From Nitrosospira sp. Is2 (lineage in GTDB: Bacteria; Pseudomonadota; Gammaproteobacteria; Burkholderiales; Nitrosomonadaceae): a stretch of DNA of 64,000 bases. Made by a program: the position numbers and the translations under genes. Below are positions 16,295-25,667 of the stretch, piece by piece (the first letter of the stretch is position 1; each line of letters opens with the position of its first letter). The stretch covers positions 1,984,001 through 2,048,000 of the forward strand of contig NZ_CP137134.1 in assembly GCF_033095785.1 (NCBI RefSeq). Direction: 5' to 3'. Below the pieces are notes generated by a model. It ran no database searches and was not told where the DNA came from. It saw only the letters and a program-made list of their open reading frames with translations.

Positions 16295-17212
16295 ATGAGC
16301 ATCAATTCACCAACTGCATTCAACAGACGAGCGGACGCATCGGCGGGCTGGCGCAGACAATTGCTCATCTGGTTACCTATAATAACCGGGTTGATTGTAC
16401 TTTACCTTCCGAGCCTGGTTGATTTGTTCCGGGGCGTCTGGAGTACCGATCAGCAAGCGCACGGCCCCATCGTACTAGGAATCGCGTGCTGGCTTATGTA
16501 TCGGAAGTGGCCGGAAATGGTGCTCGTGAGCGAAGGCCAGTCGGGCACTCCCTCGATTGGTTGGCCGCTTTTCATATTCGGTTTAATACTTTATATCCTG
16601 GGCCGTTCACAGGATATTCTGGTCTTTGAAATTGGCTCGGTCGTTTGGCTGTTTTCCGGAATATTACTACTCATTCGTGGCGGGAAAGCGCTTAAAGCAC
16701 AGTGGTTCCCTCTCTTCTTCATGCTTTTTATGATTCCGCTCCCCGGCCCGCTGGTTGATTTTCTCACCATGCCGATGAAAATGGCGGTTTCCTATGTAGC
16801 TGAAAACATACTTTTCTGGGCTGACTACCCAATCGCGCGTACCGGCGTGATTTTGCAGATCGGGCAGTATAAGTTACTGGTTGCGGATGCATGCGCCGGG
16901 CTTCACACGCTTTTTACGCTGGAAGCGCTGGGATTGCTCTACCTCAACATAGTACGGCACGACTCCGTCATGCGCAACATTGCTCTTGCCATTCTGATCG
17001 TGCCCATCTCTTTTACCGCAAATGTCATACGCGTGATGATCCTGACTTTGATCACTTATCATTTCGGGGATGAGGCAGGGCAAGGCTTTCTCCACGGTTT
17101 CGCCGGCATGGTTCTTTTTCTCAGCGCGCTGCTTTTGATTATTGGTGTAGATTCCCTCCTTCAACTTGCCATCAGGTTGCGGCATAAGAGTGGGACGGCA
17201 AGCCCTACCTGA
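16295..17212 (+). CDS. xrtB: exosortase B (EpsH-type)
   Basis: A 305-residue polytopic inner-membrane cysteine transpeptidase-like enzyme that recognises PEP-CTERM sorting signals. The catalytic triad of the exosortase family is visible: C200 in ADACAGLHTLF, R246 in TANVIRVMIL and H267 in GFLHGFAG. About eight hydrophobic helices are seen. The frame is open from a TTG at 16238, but the ATG at 16295 is the better start. Subtype B is assigned from the EpsA/EpsL/EpsD-I context and the combined epsI downstream. Candidate substrates in this window are the three PEP-CTERM proteins at 38.0, 38.7 and 55.2 kb. Confidence 0.93.
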   Translation: MSINSPTAFNRRADASAGWRRQLLIWLPIITGLIVLYLPSLVDLFRGVWSTDQQAHGPIVLGIACWLMYRKWPEMVLVSEGQSGTPSIGWPLFIFGLILYILGRSQDILVFEIGSVVWLFSGILLLIRGGKALKAQWFPLFFMLFMIPLPGPLVDFLTMPMKMAVSYVAENILFWADYPIARTGVILQIGQYKLLVADACAGLHTLFTLEALGLLYLNIVRHDSVMRNIALAILIVPISFTANVIRVMILTLITYHFGDEAGQGFLHGFAGMVLFLSALLLIIGVDSLLQLAIRLRHKSGTASPT

Positions 17213-17216
17213 GCCC

Positions 17217-17894
17217 ATGAATGTCTGGATAAAAAATTTCATTCTGCTCGTCCTAATGCTCGCGGCTTCAGGGCTCGCGCTGGCCTTGCGGCCCACCTAC
17301 AAGGTCGCGACATATGAGCCGGCGATTGACCTCGAAGCGATAATTCCCCGCGCTTTTGGGGAATGGCACGCGGAAAAGGAAAATCCAGTGCCAATGGTTG
17401 ACCCGCAGCAGCAGGAAATGATTGAAAAAATTTATACACAGACCCTCAATCGCACCTACGTTAATAACCATGGCTATCGAATCATGCTCGCGATAGCATA
17501 TGGAGATGATCAAAGAGACGCCATGCAGCTGCACTATCCGGAAGTTTGTTACCCTGCGCAGGGGTTTTCGCTGACGGGAAAGGAAAAAGGAACGCTCACG
17601 ACGGAAAATGGATCAATTCCAGTCACGCGGATACTGACCAATCTGGGCCAGCGCAACGAACCGGTTACGTACTGGACAACGGTTGGCGACAAGGTATTCC
17701 AGGGGGGAATCGAGAAGAAACTTGTTGAGATAGGTTACGGCCTGAACGGAAAAATACCCGATGGCTTGCTGATCAGGGTTTCCTCTATCGACCCGGAAGC
17801 GTCCCACGCCTTTGCGGTGCAGGCGCGATTTGCCGATCAGATGCTCGGTGCCCTAACGCCTAAATACAGGCAAAAATTAAATGGCAATCTCTAG
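17217..17894 (+). CDS. epsI: EpsI family protein (exosortase-associated)
   Basis: A 225-residue protein with one N-terminal membrane anchor (about residues 7-23) and an extracytoplasmic domain. Family signatures are IIPRAFGEWHAE, YGDDQRDAMQLHYPEVCYPAQGF and RNEPVTYWTTVGDK. EpsI proteins accompany exosortases as separate partners or as C-terminal fusions; here it is separate, starting 4 bp after the xrtB stop. The conserved cysteine in PEVCYPAQG is present. Its molecular role is unknown. The frame is open from 17166, but the ATG at 17217 gives the expected anchor. It overlaps gmd by 14 bp. Confidence 0.9.
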   Translation: MNVWIKNFILLVLMLAASGLALALRPTYKVATYEPAIDLEAIIPRAFGEWHAEKENPVPMVDPQQQEMIEKIYTQTLNRTYVNNHGYRIMLAIAYGDDQRDAMQLHYPEVCYPAQGFSLTGKEKGTLTTENGSIPVTRILTNLGQRNEPVTYWTTVGDKVFQGGIEKKLVEIGYGLNGKIPDGLLIRVSSIDPEASHAFAVQARFADQMLGALTPKYRQKLNGNL

Positions 17895-19011
17895 CTCGAC
17901 TACACCCGAAAAAAAAATCGCACTGATTACTGGCATTACTGGACAAGATGGCGCTTATCTTGCCCAATTTTTGCTCACCAAAGGCTACGTTGTTCATGGA
18001 ATCAAGCGGCGGACCTCGCTTTTCAACACCGACCGAATCGACCATCTTTATCAGGACCCGCATGTCTCACAACGTAACTTCGTTCTTCACTACGGTGATT
18101 TGACTGATTCAACCAATCTGATCCGCATCATTCAACAGGTTCAGCCGGATGAAATCTATAACCTCGCTGCGATGAGTCACGTCGCGGTCAGCTTTGAAAC
18201 TCCGGAATATACGGCTAACGCTGATGGGATTGGCACATTACGCATTCTCGAGGCGATTCGCATCCTTGGTTTTGAGAAAAAAACTCGATTTTACCAAGCC
18301 AGCACGTCCGAACTGTATGGGCTTGTGCAAGAAGTGCCTCAGAAGGAAACTACACCGTTCTATCCTCGCAGCCCCTATGCGGTTGCAAAGCTCTATGGCT
18401 ACTGGATTACCGTTAACTATCGAGAGGCCTACGGGATATATGCGTGTAATGGCATACTCTTCAATCACGAGAGCCCAATCCGGGGCGAAACTTTTGTGAC
18501 GCGCAAGATTACCCGAGCACTTTCCCGGATCAAACTTGGCTTGCAGGACTGTCTTTATTTGGGAAACATTGATGCGCTGCGCGATTGGGGTCACGCCCGC
18601 GATTATGTTGAGATGCAGTGGCTAATGCTCCAACAGGAGCAGGCAGAAGATTTTGTTATCGCGACGGGTATTCAGTATAGCGTTCGCGATTTTGTCAATG
18701 CGGCAGCCCAAGAGCTGGGTATGAGGCTGACATGGAGGGGGAAGGGACCTGATGAGGTTGGAATGGTCGCTTCAGCTTCCGCAAATGTCGAATCCAGAAT
18801 AATTATCAGGATCGACTCGCGATACTTTAGGCCGACCGAAGTTGAAACTCTTCTTGGTGATCCAACCAAGGCAAAGAAAAAACTGGGATGGACGCCGAAG
18901 ACTACTTTCCAGGAACTCGTAAGTGAAATGGTTCGTGAGGACCTGAAAAGTGCTGAGCGAGACGAACTCGTGAAGAAACATGGTTTTTCTGCATACGACT
19001 ATCACGAATAG
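17881..19011 (+). CDS. gmd: GDP-mannose 4,6-dehydratase
   Basis: A 376-residue extended short-chain dehydrogenase converting GDP-mannose to GDP-4-keto-6-deoxymannose. The Rossmann motif is GITGQDGAYLAQFL near residue 19, followed by GIKRRTSLFNTDRIDHLY, the hallmark of Gmd. Other marks are AAMSHVAVSFETPEYTA, the catalytic STSELYG region, YAVAKLYGYW (Tyr-X3-Lys) and LGNIDALRDWGHARDYVEMQ. Overlaps epsI by 14 bp and is followed 7 bp later by fcl. Its substrate could come from manC at 35.8 kb. Confidence 0.96.
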   Translation: MAISSSTTPEKKIALITGITGQDGAYLAQFLLTKGYVVHGIKRRTSLFNTDRIDHLYQDPHVSQRNFVLHYGDLTDSTNLIRIIQQVQPDEIYNLAAMSHVAVSFETPEYTANADGIGTLRILEAIRILGFEKKTRFYQASTSELYGLVQEVPQKETTPFYPRSPYAVAKLYGYWITVNYREAYGIYACNGILFNHESPIRGETFVTRKITRALSRIKLGLQDCLYLGNIDALRDWGHARDYVEMQWLMLQQEQAEDFVIATGIQYSVRDFVNAAAQELGMRLTWRGKGPDEVGMVASASANVESRIIIRIDSRYFRPTEVETLLGDPTKAKKKLGWTPKTTFQELVSEMVREDLKSAERDELVKKHGFSAYDYHE

Positions 19012-19018
19012 GATCGCG

Positions 19019-19999
19019 ATGGATAAAAATGCAAAAATCTATATCGCGGGTCACCGTGGTCTCGTCGGGTCGGCCCTCCTCCGCAAGCTCTCCGCTGATG
19101 GCTACAATAATCTCATCACATACAACCACGTTGAACTAGATCTGACGAAGCAACGCGTTGTCGAGGAATTTTTCGCGCGGGAAACCCCTTCATACGTATT
19201 CCTTTCAGCTGCGAAAGTAGGTGGAATTTACGCCAATAACACATACCCGGCAGAATTTATTCGCGATAACCTTGCCATTCAGACGAATGTGCTTCACGAA
19301 GCTTATCGCAGCGGTGTAAAGCGACTGATGTTTCTAGGTTCAAGTTGTATTTATCCCAGGCTGGCTCCGCAGCCGATGAAGGAAGAATATCTCCTCAGCG
19401 GTCCGCTGGAATCGACCAACCGCCCCTATGCGATTGCCAAAATTGCTGGTATTGAAATGTGTTGGAGCTACAATCGGCAATACCGCACAAAGTACTTGGG
19501 GGCCATGCCGACGAATCTTTTCGGCCCCGGTGATAATTACGATCTCAATAATAGTCACGTTATTCCTGCCTTAATACGCAAGTTTCATGAGGCGAAGATG
19601 GCGGGGAATTCTCCTGTGACTATCTGGGGTACCGGTACCCCCCGACGGGAGTTCCTGTATAGCGAAGATATGGCGGATGCCTGTATCTACCTCATGAACC
19701 TTCCCGAGGAGCGATTCGATTCCCTGCTGGGAAGTGATGAGGCGGCGACTGGGGTGTTCATGCCCCCTCTCATCAATATCGGAGTGGGCACGGACCAGAC
19801 AATCCGTGAGCTGGCGGAATCCATTAAAAAGGTGGTTGGTTGCACGAGCGCCATAGTTTACGACAGCTCCAAGCCGGACGGAACTCCGCGCAAGCTAATG
19901 GACGTTTCCCGACTGAATGCGTTGGGTTGGCGCGCTCAAACTTCCTTGGAAGCGGGGTTGGTCAATGCTTACCAGGATTTTCGTGGTAAGTATTCCTGA
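19019..19999 (+). CDS. fcl: GDP-L-fucose synthase
   Basis: A 326-residue NADPH-dependent epimerase/reductase that completes GDP-L-fucose synthesis after Gmd. Signatures are IAGHRGLVGSALLRKL at the N-terminus, FLGSSCIYPRLAPQPMKEEY, RPYAIAKIAGIEMCWSYNRQ (Tyr-X3-Lys) and PTNLFGPGDNYDL. The ATG at 19019 is chosen over the open frame from 18980, which would overlap gmd. The gmd-fcl pair predicts fucose (or a derivative) in the polymer. Confidence 0.95.
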   Translation: MDKNAKIYIAGHRGLVGSALLRKLSADGYNNLITYNHVELDLTKQRVVEEFFARETPSYVFLSAAKVGGIYANNTYPAEFIRDNLAIQTNVLHEAYRSGVKRLMFLGSSCIYPRLAPQPMKEEYLLSGPLESTNRPYAIAKIAGIEMCWSYNRQYRTKYLGAMPTNLFGPGDNYDLNNSHVIPALIRKFHEAKMAGNSPVTIWGTGTPRREFLYSEDMADACIYLMNLPEERFDSLLGSDEAATGVFMPPLINIGVGTDQTIRELAESIKKVVGCTSAIVYDSSKPDGTPRKLMDVSRLNALGWRAQTSLEAGLVNAYQDFRGKYS

Positions 20000-20090
20000 G
20001 CCTATCTCCATTTGACACAGGTCGGTTCGCCGACATCGGATCGGATTGGTAAGATAACTATGCATCTGCGCTATCGGTCCAATACGTAAA

Positions 20091-21557
20091 ATGAACTCAT
20101 CTTTCAGCCCAGCAGGACGGAGTGGACCTGTTGCTGTCGTGCTGGCAGCCGGGGTATTAGCCATCTTCTTTGGCCTGGTTTCGGTTACGGCCAACCCGAC
20201 TCTTATCAGTGTTGCCGTTGCCCTGTTCGTAGGGGTATTTTTGATTGCACGGCCAGCGTGGATTGTCTGGCTGGTGTTGTCGCTTGGTTTGCTTGTGACT
20301 GGCCTCCTTCCTCTTTTTAGCGAGGAAGGAATCGTTACAAAAGCTTCCTGGGGCGTCTCGATTCTGTGTTTTTTCCTCATGATGGTGGCATTCTTTACGG
20401 CCATCACGTCGCCGGGCGCCCGACGTAATACTCCGGCCTTCGTCTGGCTCGCTCTATGTTTTCTCGTTTATTCAGTCCTCGTGTCTTTTATCCAGTGGTA
20501 CTCCATAGGGGAGTTTTCCGGTGGCTTCAAGCGCTATTTTCAGATGTGGGGCCTCCTGTTCGCCTTGTGCTGGTTTCCCTTCATTGAACGGGACGTCCGG
20601 CGGTGGCGCGTATTTCTTCTGATCGTTGCGCTGCTGCAGTTGCCCGCTGCGCTTTACGAACTCATCGCTCTCGTCCCCCTGCGGGAGGGATTACGTAATA
20701 TTGTGCCACTCGATGTTGTTGCAGGTACCTTCGGTGCAATGCGTTACGGTGGTGGCGCCAGCGGGGAAATGGCCACTTTCCTTATCATCGTGCTGGCATT
20801 CCTGCTCGCACAGCAAATGGAGAAGACGCTGCCCCCCCGTCGCATAACGCTGCTCGCGCTGCTGGTACTAACGCCGCTGTTTTTGGGGGAGACGAAGGCT
20901 GTAGTGGTTCTGCTTCCAATAATGTTTTTGGTTCTCTACCGTCGCGAAATGATCGCCCGCCCTCTTTATGGGCTGGCTGGTCTTGTTGTTGGTGTGCTGC
21001 TTACCGCAGCTGCAGGTTTATTTTACGTGAGTTTGTCGGAAAGACACCTGGACGACCAGATTCAGGATTACCTCGACTACAATATTTATGACAAGGGCTA
21101 TGGCCAGTATCACCTTAATCGAACCACAGTAATAACCTTTTGGGCCAAGCAACAGGGTACGCATGATCCAATTTCATTTGTGCTCGGAAACGGCCTGGGC
21201 AGTGCGCATAATCAGGCTGGTGGACACGTGGCGATGCGATACCCAAATCACGGAATCGGGTTGACGACCGCTTCGAGCCTGCTTTGGGACGTGGGTATTT
21301 TCGGAGTTGGTCTGTTCGTTGCTATTTTTGTCTCGGCCTGGAGAACCGCGGTCGGGTTGCAGCAGAAACTCGCGGACCCGACGATGCGGGCCGATGTTGC
21401 AGCGATTCAGGCAGCGCTGGCGCTATTCGCCGTTTATCTTTTCTTTCGTTCATCGCTGCTCGAAAATCTGAGTTTTCAGATCGTGTTTGTCGTCTTGCTC
21501 GGTTATCTCGCGCGGTTACATCGTACGCATGGTGTTCTCCCCGACAAAAGCCGCTGA
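20091..21557 (+). CDS. Wzy/O-antigen-ligase-like polysaccharide polymerase
   Basis: A 488-residue polytopic membrane protein with about 11-12 hydrophobic helices. A large external loop starts around residue 312 (SERHLDDQIQDYLDYNIYDK) and contains the stretch VLGNGLGSAHNQAG followed by NHGIGLTTASSLLWDVGIFG, the arrangement seen in Wzy/WaaL-type enzymes. It would polymerise undecaprenyl-linked repeat units on the periplasmic face. Sequence conservation in this class is weak, so the assignment rests on topology plus position between nucleotide-sugar genes and the flippase. Its stop overlaps the flippase start by one base (TGATG). Confidence 0.8.
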   Translation: MNSSFSPAGRSGPVAVVLAAGVLAIFFGLVSVTANPTLISVAVALFVGVFLIARPAWIVWLVLSLGLLVTGLLPLFSEEGIVTKASWGVSILCFFLMMVAFFTAITSPGARRNTPAFVWLALCFLVYSVLVSFIQWYSIGEFSGGFKRYFQMWGLLFALCWFPFIERDVRRWRVFLLIVALLQLPAALYELIALVPLREGLRNIVPLDVVAGTFGAMRYGGGASGEMATFLIIVLAFLLAQQMEKTLPPRRITLLALLVLTPLFLGETKAVVVLLPIMFLVLYRREMIARPLYGLAGLVVGVLLTAAAGLFYVSLSERHLDDQIQDYLDYNIYDKGYGQYHLNRTTVITFWAKQQGTHDPISFVLGNGLGSAHNQAGGHVAMRYPNHGIGLTTASSLLWDVGIFGVGLFVAIFVSAWRTAVGLQQKLADPTMRADVAAIQAALALFAVYLFFRSSLLENLSFQIVFVVLLGYLARLHRTHGVLPDKSR

Positions 21558-23095
21558 TGGGTGTCTCGCCATATTCCAGGGCAGCGCTGTCGCGCAGCGC
21601 TACGCACTTCCTTGCCGGAAAGGCGGTTTCCGCTCTGCTTACTGTAATTCTCTTGCTCTGGCTGGTGCGGTTGCTCTCGACCGAGGAATATGGCGCTTAC
21701 GTTGCGTTCGTGAGCGCAATGGAACTTATGCTCGCCATTACCTCCCTAGGTCTGCCTTGGGTGGCGGCACGGTACCTGCCTGAGTTTCGGCTATATGCCA
21801 GCGGTAACAAACTGAGCCAATTCGTGTGGCAGCTAGTTGGCCGCCTCGTCGCCTTTTTGGTAGCGGGATCTCTGTTGCTCTTTGCGGTGATGCCATGGGC
21901 ACTGGAATCTCTCGAACTTATGCAACATACCGCTGCCGCAAGGTTATACCTTTTGGTGGTGATCATGGAGGGCACGGGCCGGAATATAAGAGACCACATT
22001 CTCGGCCCCTTGCTACAGCAGGGATCTGCGCAAATCAGTTTAGTCGCCCGCAACTTGGTCATGCTACTTCTTATAAGTATAACGGTACTCCAGGGTCCAG
22101 TGTACTTGCACGCTGTGGTACTGATCGAAATAGCGGCATCGCTATTCGGCATCTTCGTGGCGATCCGCGCATTGACCCGATACCTGCACGCACACCGCGA
22201 CTTGCCGGGTAAGAACGACTGGCAGCCGGACATTTGGCGTGAAAGGTGGCGTATCGCGTTCTATATGTATTTCAATCATCTCGTTACGATGACCTATAGC
22301 CCGCAGGCTTTCGTGTTTCTGATTCAACGTTATATCGGTATAGAGGCTACCGCATTATTCGGCTTCTTACGCAGCCTATATACGCAGATTGCCAATTATT
22401 TGCCCGCTTCACTGCTATTCAGCCTGATTCGGCCAAAATTAATCGCCTCTTACGTGGGCGAAGGCGGACCTGGCGAGTTGACCCGAAACGCTAATCTTGC
22501 GGGCAAACTGAGTCTGTTCGCGCTGATGCCCGTCCTGGTATTCGTCGGGTTGGTAAACGATGAACTGTTGAGTCTACTAAGTGGTGGCAAGTTTGTCAGC
22601 GGTGGATATTACTTGGCAGGGCTGCTGTTAACCCTCATTCCCTTTAGTCAGCGGCACATTGTTGAAACAGTGGCGGTCGCCAACAACATGAGTTCGCTCT
22701 GCCTCTGGGGAAGCGCACTGGGAGTTTTATCGCTGCCGCTGGCCTATGTGCTCGTCGAGTCGGGCCTGGGCCTCTGGGGACCGATCGTCGCCATGTTAGT
22801 CGGCCAGCTCATTTTCAACACGGTACTTATCGGCGCGTTGGTTCGAACCACGGCATATCGGCCCGATATGCCAGGATTCATTAAGCTCTCCGCCTCAGCT
22901 TTGTTGTCATTCCTTGTGATACAACAAATGAGTATGCAGAACGCATTGCCAATGCACGGATTACTGAAGCTGCTCCTTTACGCCGCGCTGGGCTGCGGCC
23001 TTTATCTGCTCGTGTCATATTTCCTCAAGCCTTTTAATGGAGACGAGCGGGCCAGACTGAACCGGTTGCTTAGACGTAACATATTCATTTGGTAG
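21557..23095 (+). CDS. Wzx-like oligosaccharide flippase (MOP/PST family)
   Basis: A 512-residue protein with about 12 membrane helices. It starts with a short cytoplasmic stretch and SATHFLAGKAVSALLTVILL, then LLSTEEYGAYVAFVSAMELM, typical of the polysaccharide transporter (MATE-like) family that flips lipid-linked oligosaccharides. Start codon and upstream stop share one base, so the two membrane proteins are translationally coupled. The longer open frame from 21284 lies inside the polymerase gene and is discarded. Confidence 0.88.
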   Translation: MGVSPYSRAALSRSATHFLAGKAVSALLTVILLLWLVRLLSTEEYGAYVAFVSAMELMLAITSLGLPWVAARYLPEFRLYASGNKLSQFVWQLVGRLVAFLVAGSLLLFAVMPWALESLELMQHTAAARLYLLVVIMEGTGRNIRDHILGPLLQQGSAQISLVARNLVMLLLISITVLQGPVYLHAVVLIEIAASLFGIFVAIRALTRYLHAHRDLPGKNDWQPDIWRERWRIAFYMYFNHLVTMTYSPQAFVFLIQRYIGIEATALFGFLRSLYTQIANYLPASLLFSLIRPKLIASYVGEGGPGELTRNANLAGKLSLFALMPVLVFVGLVNDELLSLLSGGKFVSGGYYLAGLLLTLIPFSQRHIVETVAVANNMSSLCLWGSALGVLSLPLAYVLVESGLGLWGPIVAMLVGQLIFNTVLIGALVRTTAYRPDMPGFIKLSASALLSFLVIQQMSMQNALPMHGLLKLLLYAALGCGLYLLVSYFLKPFNGDERARLNRLLRRNIFIW

Positions 23096-23232
23096 CAGTA
23101 AACCAACGGTTTGATTGTATGGCTACCGCCTTTGATTCAAACCTTATCTTGTCTCTTATCGACCCGAGGCAGGGTTGAACTTAACGTGCTTTTAAGGTCC
23201 GGTCCAACTTCAAGAGTGAAAGTTGAATAAAA

Positions 23233-24180
23233 ATGCATCATGGTATTTCGCAATCATTCACCCACCAGCCAGCTGATCGCATTGGACCTCCCGCAATAAG
23301 CGTCTGTGTATGTACCTACCAGCGACCTCACTTGCTGGCACTGCTTTTAAATAGTCTTGCACAACAAAGCTTCCGCGGGCTTTTCGAAATAATCGTTGTG
23401 GATAACGATCCTAACGGCAGTGCGTCCGATATTATCGACAGGGCGAAACAGCAGCATCCTGCTTTCAGCATCCGCTATACAGTGGAGCCGAAAAAAGGGA
23501 TTTCGTTTGCGCGCAACACCGCAGCATCGCTTGCTACCGGAGATTTTGTCGCATGGATCGATGATGACGAAACCGCTACGAAGGATTGGCTCGACTTACT
23601 TTGGAAAACTCGGTTGCTAGAGGATGCAGACGCTGTTTTTGGTCCGGTGGTACCCGCTTTTCCCGAAGGTTCCCAATCCTGGGCCAGACGCAGCGGGCTT
23701 TATGATCGTCCGCGGCACGTGACCGGGACGGCCATCGATGCCCGGGAGGCGAGGACTGGCAATGCTCTTGTAAAAGCAAGCTGGTTCCAGCTTCTTGCCC
23801 CGCCTTTCGACACGAGGTTGGCAAATACCGGCGGCGAGGATTACGATTTTTTTGCCCGGATGCAGGATCGGGGAGCGAAATTTCAATGGTGTGACGAAGC
23901 AGTAGCGTATGAAGTAGTTCCATTCGAACGACAGCAGCCGAAATGGATGTTGGAACGGCGGCTTCGTGGGTCGGTGAATTACTGGCGGGCCCATCCGTCA
24001 TCCGTAGCCGTAAAGGCTGTCAGAGCATTGATGGGAGGAGGCGTATTTATTATTTGTGGCCTTGCTGGCATTGCCGCAACTCCTTTCGGTCTCCATCGTG
24101 CAGTGAGACTGTGGTGGCGCGCGATGGGCGGCCTGGGCAGGGTGGTAGCGCTGACCAAATTTACCTGGAGAGGTTATTGA
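23233..24180 (+). CDS. family 2 glycosyltransferase
   Basis: A 315-residue GT2 (GT-A fold) enzyme. The N-terminal nucleotide-sugar-binding strand is ISVCVCTYQRPHLLALLLNS, then IIVVDNDPNGS, and the metal-binding AWIDDDETATKDWL lies near residue 110. A GNALVKASWF and GGEDYDFFARM (acceptor/catalytic acidic region) follow. A hydrophobic segment near residues 260-281 suggests membrane association. The transferred sugar cannot be read from sequence. It is 137 bp after the flippase and probably in the same transcript. Confidence 0.9.
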   Translation: MHHGISQSFTHQPADRIGPPAISVCVCTYQRPHLLALLLNSLAQQSFRGLFEIIVVDNDPNGSASDIIDRAKQQHPAFSIRYTVEPKKGISFARNTAASLATGDFVAWIDDDETATKDWLDLLWKTRLLEDADAVFGPVVPAFPEGSQSWARRSGLYDRPRHVTGTAIDAREARTGNALVKASWFQLLAPPFDTRLANTGGEDYDFFARMQDRGAKFQWCDEAVAYEVVPFERQQPKWMLERRLRGSVNYWRAHPSSVAVKAVRALMGGGVFIICGLAGIAATPFGLHRAVRLWWRAMGGLGRVVALTKFTWRGY

Positions 24181-24374
24181 GTGCGTCGAACGAGAGATAC
24201 GGTCGAGCCGGATAACTCATTCTGCCTCAACGAGCGCGTATTCGGTCTACTATTAAAGGGGAATATCGTCGGCGAGCAGAATTGCCAGCACTGGCCGCTC
24301 AAGATCGACGCAGCTAATTCCCGACAGTTGCAATTTGTTTAGATCAAAGGCCTAACTAACAGGGGGGCTAAACG

Positions 24375-25487
24375 ATGAAGCCGGTTATCGCAATGGGACT
24401 ATTCACAGTTGTAATTTCATGTTTATCCAGCGCAAGCGTAAGCGCCCAATCAGATGCAATCGCAAAAGAATTTTTTGGTCTCCATATTCACCGAGCAGAT
24501 CGGGGCACGGCATGGCCGGAAGTTCCATTTGGGAGTTGGAGGCTTTGGGATGCGAACGTAACCTGGGCCGAACTTGAACCATCCCGGGGGAAATGGAATT
24601 TCTCTCGGCTTGATAAGTATATTGCGATGGCCGAAATGCGGGGCGTCGATATTTTACTGCCTTTGGCTAACACGCCGGGATGGGCCGCTGCTCGCCCGAG
24701 CGAAGCCAGCGCCTATAGTCCCGGCAATGCCAGTGAACCTGCCACGATGGACGATTGGCGCCGTTATGTCAGGGCAGTGGGGGAGCGATATAAAGGACGC
24801 ATCCGAAACTATGAAATCTGGAACGAACCGAACCTCAGGCCACATTTCACCGGAAGCATGGATAAACTTGTCGACCTGACTTGTGAAGCCTTCAAGATAT
24901 TGAAATCCATCGATAAGTCGAATAAAGTTGTGTCGCCGGCGGCATCCACCGGGACGAAGGATCATATTGAACACCTCGACCGCTTTCTTGCCTCTGGAGG
25001 GAAAAAGTGTATTGATGTGGTAGCTCATCATTTTTACGTGACCCAATCGGGACCCGAGGCAATGGTTCCCATCATTCGTGACGTGCGTCGTGTGATGAAT
25101 AAGAACGGCGTAAGCGAAAAGCCGCTGTGGAATACGGAAACGGGTTGGCGATTCGATAGTAAAGATGGTTCCTCGGATCATCCAATGGTAAGGGGTTACA
25201 AGAAGATCACAGCGGACGACACGAACTTTGTGCTCAAAGCATTCGCATTGTCCAAAGCTGAAGGGGTTGATCGTTTTTATTGGTACGCATGGGATAATAA
25301 ATCCGCTCTTGGCTTCATCGATCCTCACTCTGGAAGTCCCAAGCCTATTGTCCAGCAGTGGCGCCACGCATATGATCGCCTGCTCGGCGCATCACAGGTG
25401 CGCTGCTCCCAGAATCAGAATAATTGGATTTGCACTTTTGTTAAAAAAGACGGCGTGAAAGATGAAGTATCCTGGTCTGCTAAGTAG
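24375..25487 (+). CDS. secreted clan GH-A glycoside hydrolase
   Basis: A 370-residue exported protein (signal peptide about residues 1-24, cleavage near VSAQ). It has a TIM-barrel pattern of the clan GH-A type: acid/base E151 in NYEIWNEPNLRP and probable nucleophile E255 in PLWNTETGW, about 104 residues apart. Closest in flavour to GH39/cellulase-like families. It is preceded by a strong AGGGGGG ribosome-binding site 10 bp upstream of the ATG. Located inside the polymer locus, it probably trims or releases the exopolysaccharide, as many Wzy loci encode their own hydrolase. The bond cleaved is unknown. Confidence 0.85.
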   Translation: MKPVIAMGLFTVVISCLSSASVSAQSDAIAKEFFGLHIHRADRGTAWPEVPFGSWRLWDANVTWAELEPSRGKWNFSRLDKYIAMAEMRGVDILLPLANTPGWAAARPSEASAYSPGNASEPATMDDWRRYVRAVGERYKGRIRNYEIWNEPNLRPHFTGSMDKLVDLTCEAFKILKSIDKSNKVVSPAASTGTKDHIEHLDRFLASGGKKCIDVVAHHFYVTQSGPEAMVPIIRDVRRVMNKNGVSEKPLWNTETGWRFDSKDGSSDHPMVRGYKKITADDTNFVLKAFALSKAEGVDRFYWYAWDNKSALGFIDPHSGSPKPIVQQWRHAYDRLLGASQVRCSQNQNNWICTFVKKDGVKDEVSWSAK

Positions 25488-25667
25488 AAGGCACGTTATT
25501 CGAGATAAGAGTAACCGTCAGATAATATTCGACAACGCCCTTTATTCCGTAAGTCGCTTGCCTGGAGAGAATTATCCAAAGAGCGGATTCCGGGAAAAAC
25601 CGGGCAAGCGCGCGCCGAAGCTCTGCCAGCATTTGCATAGCCAACGTTTCTGCGGTCGACTTCGTTG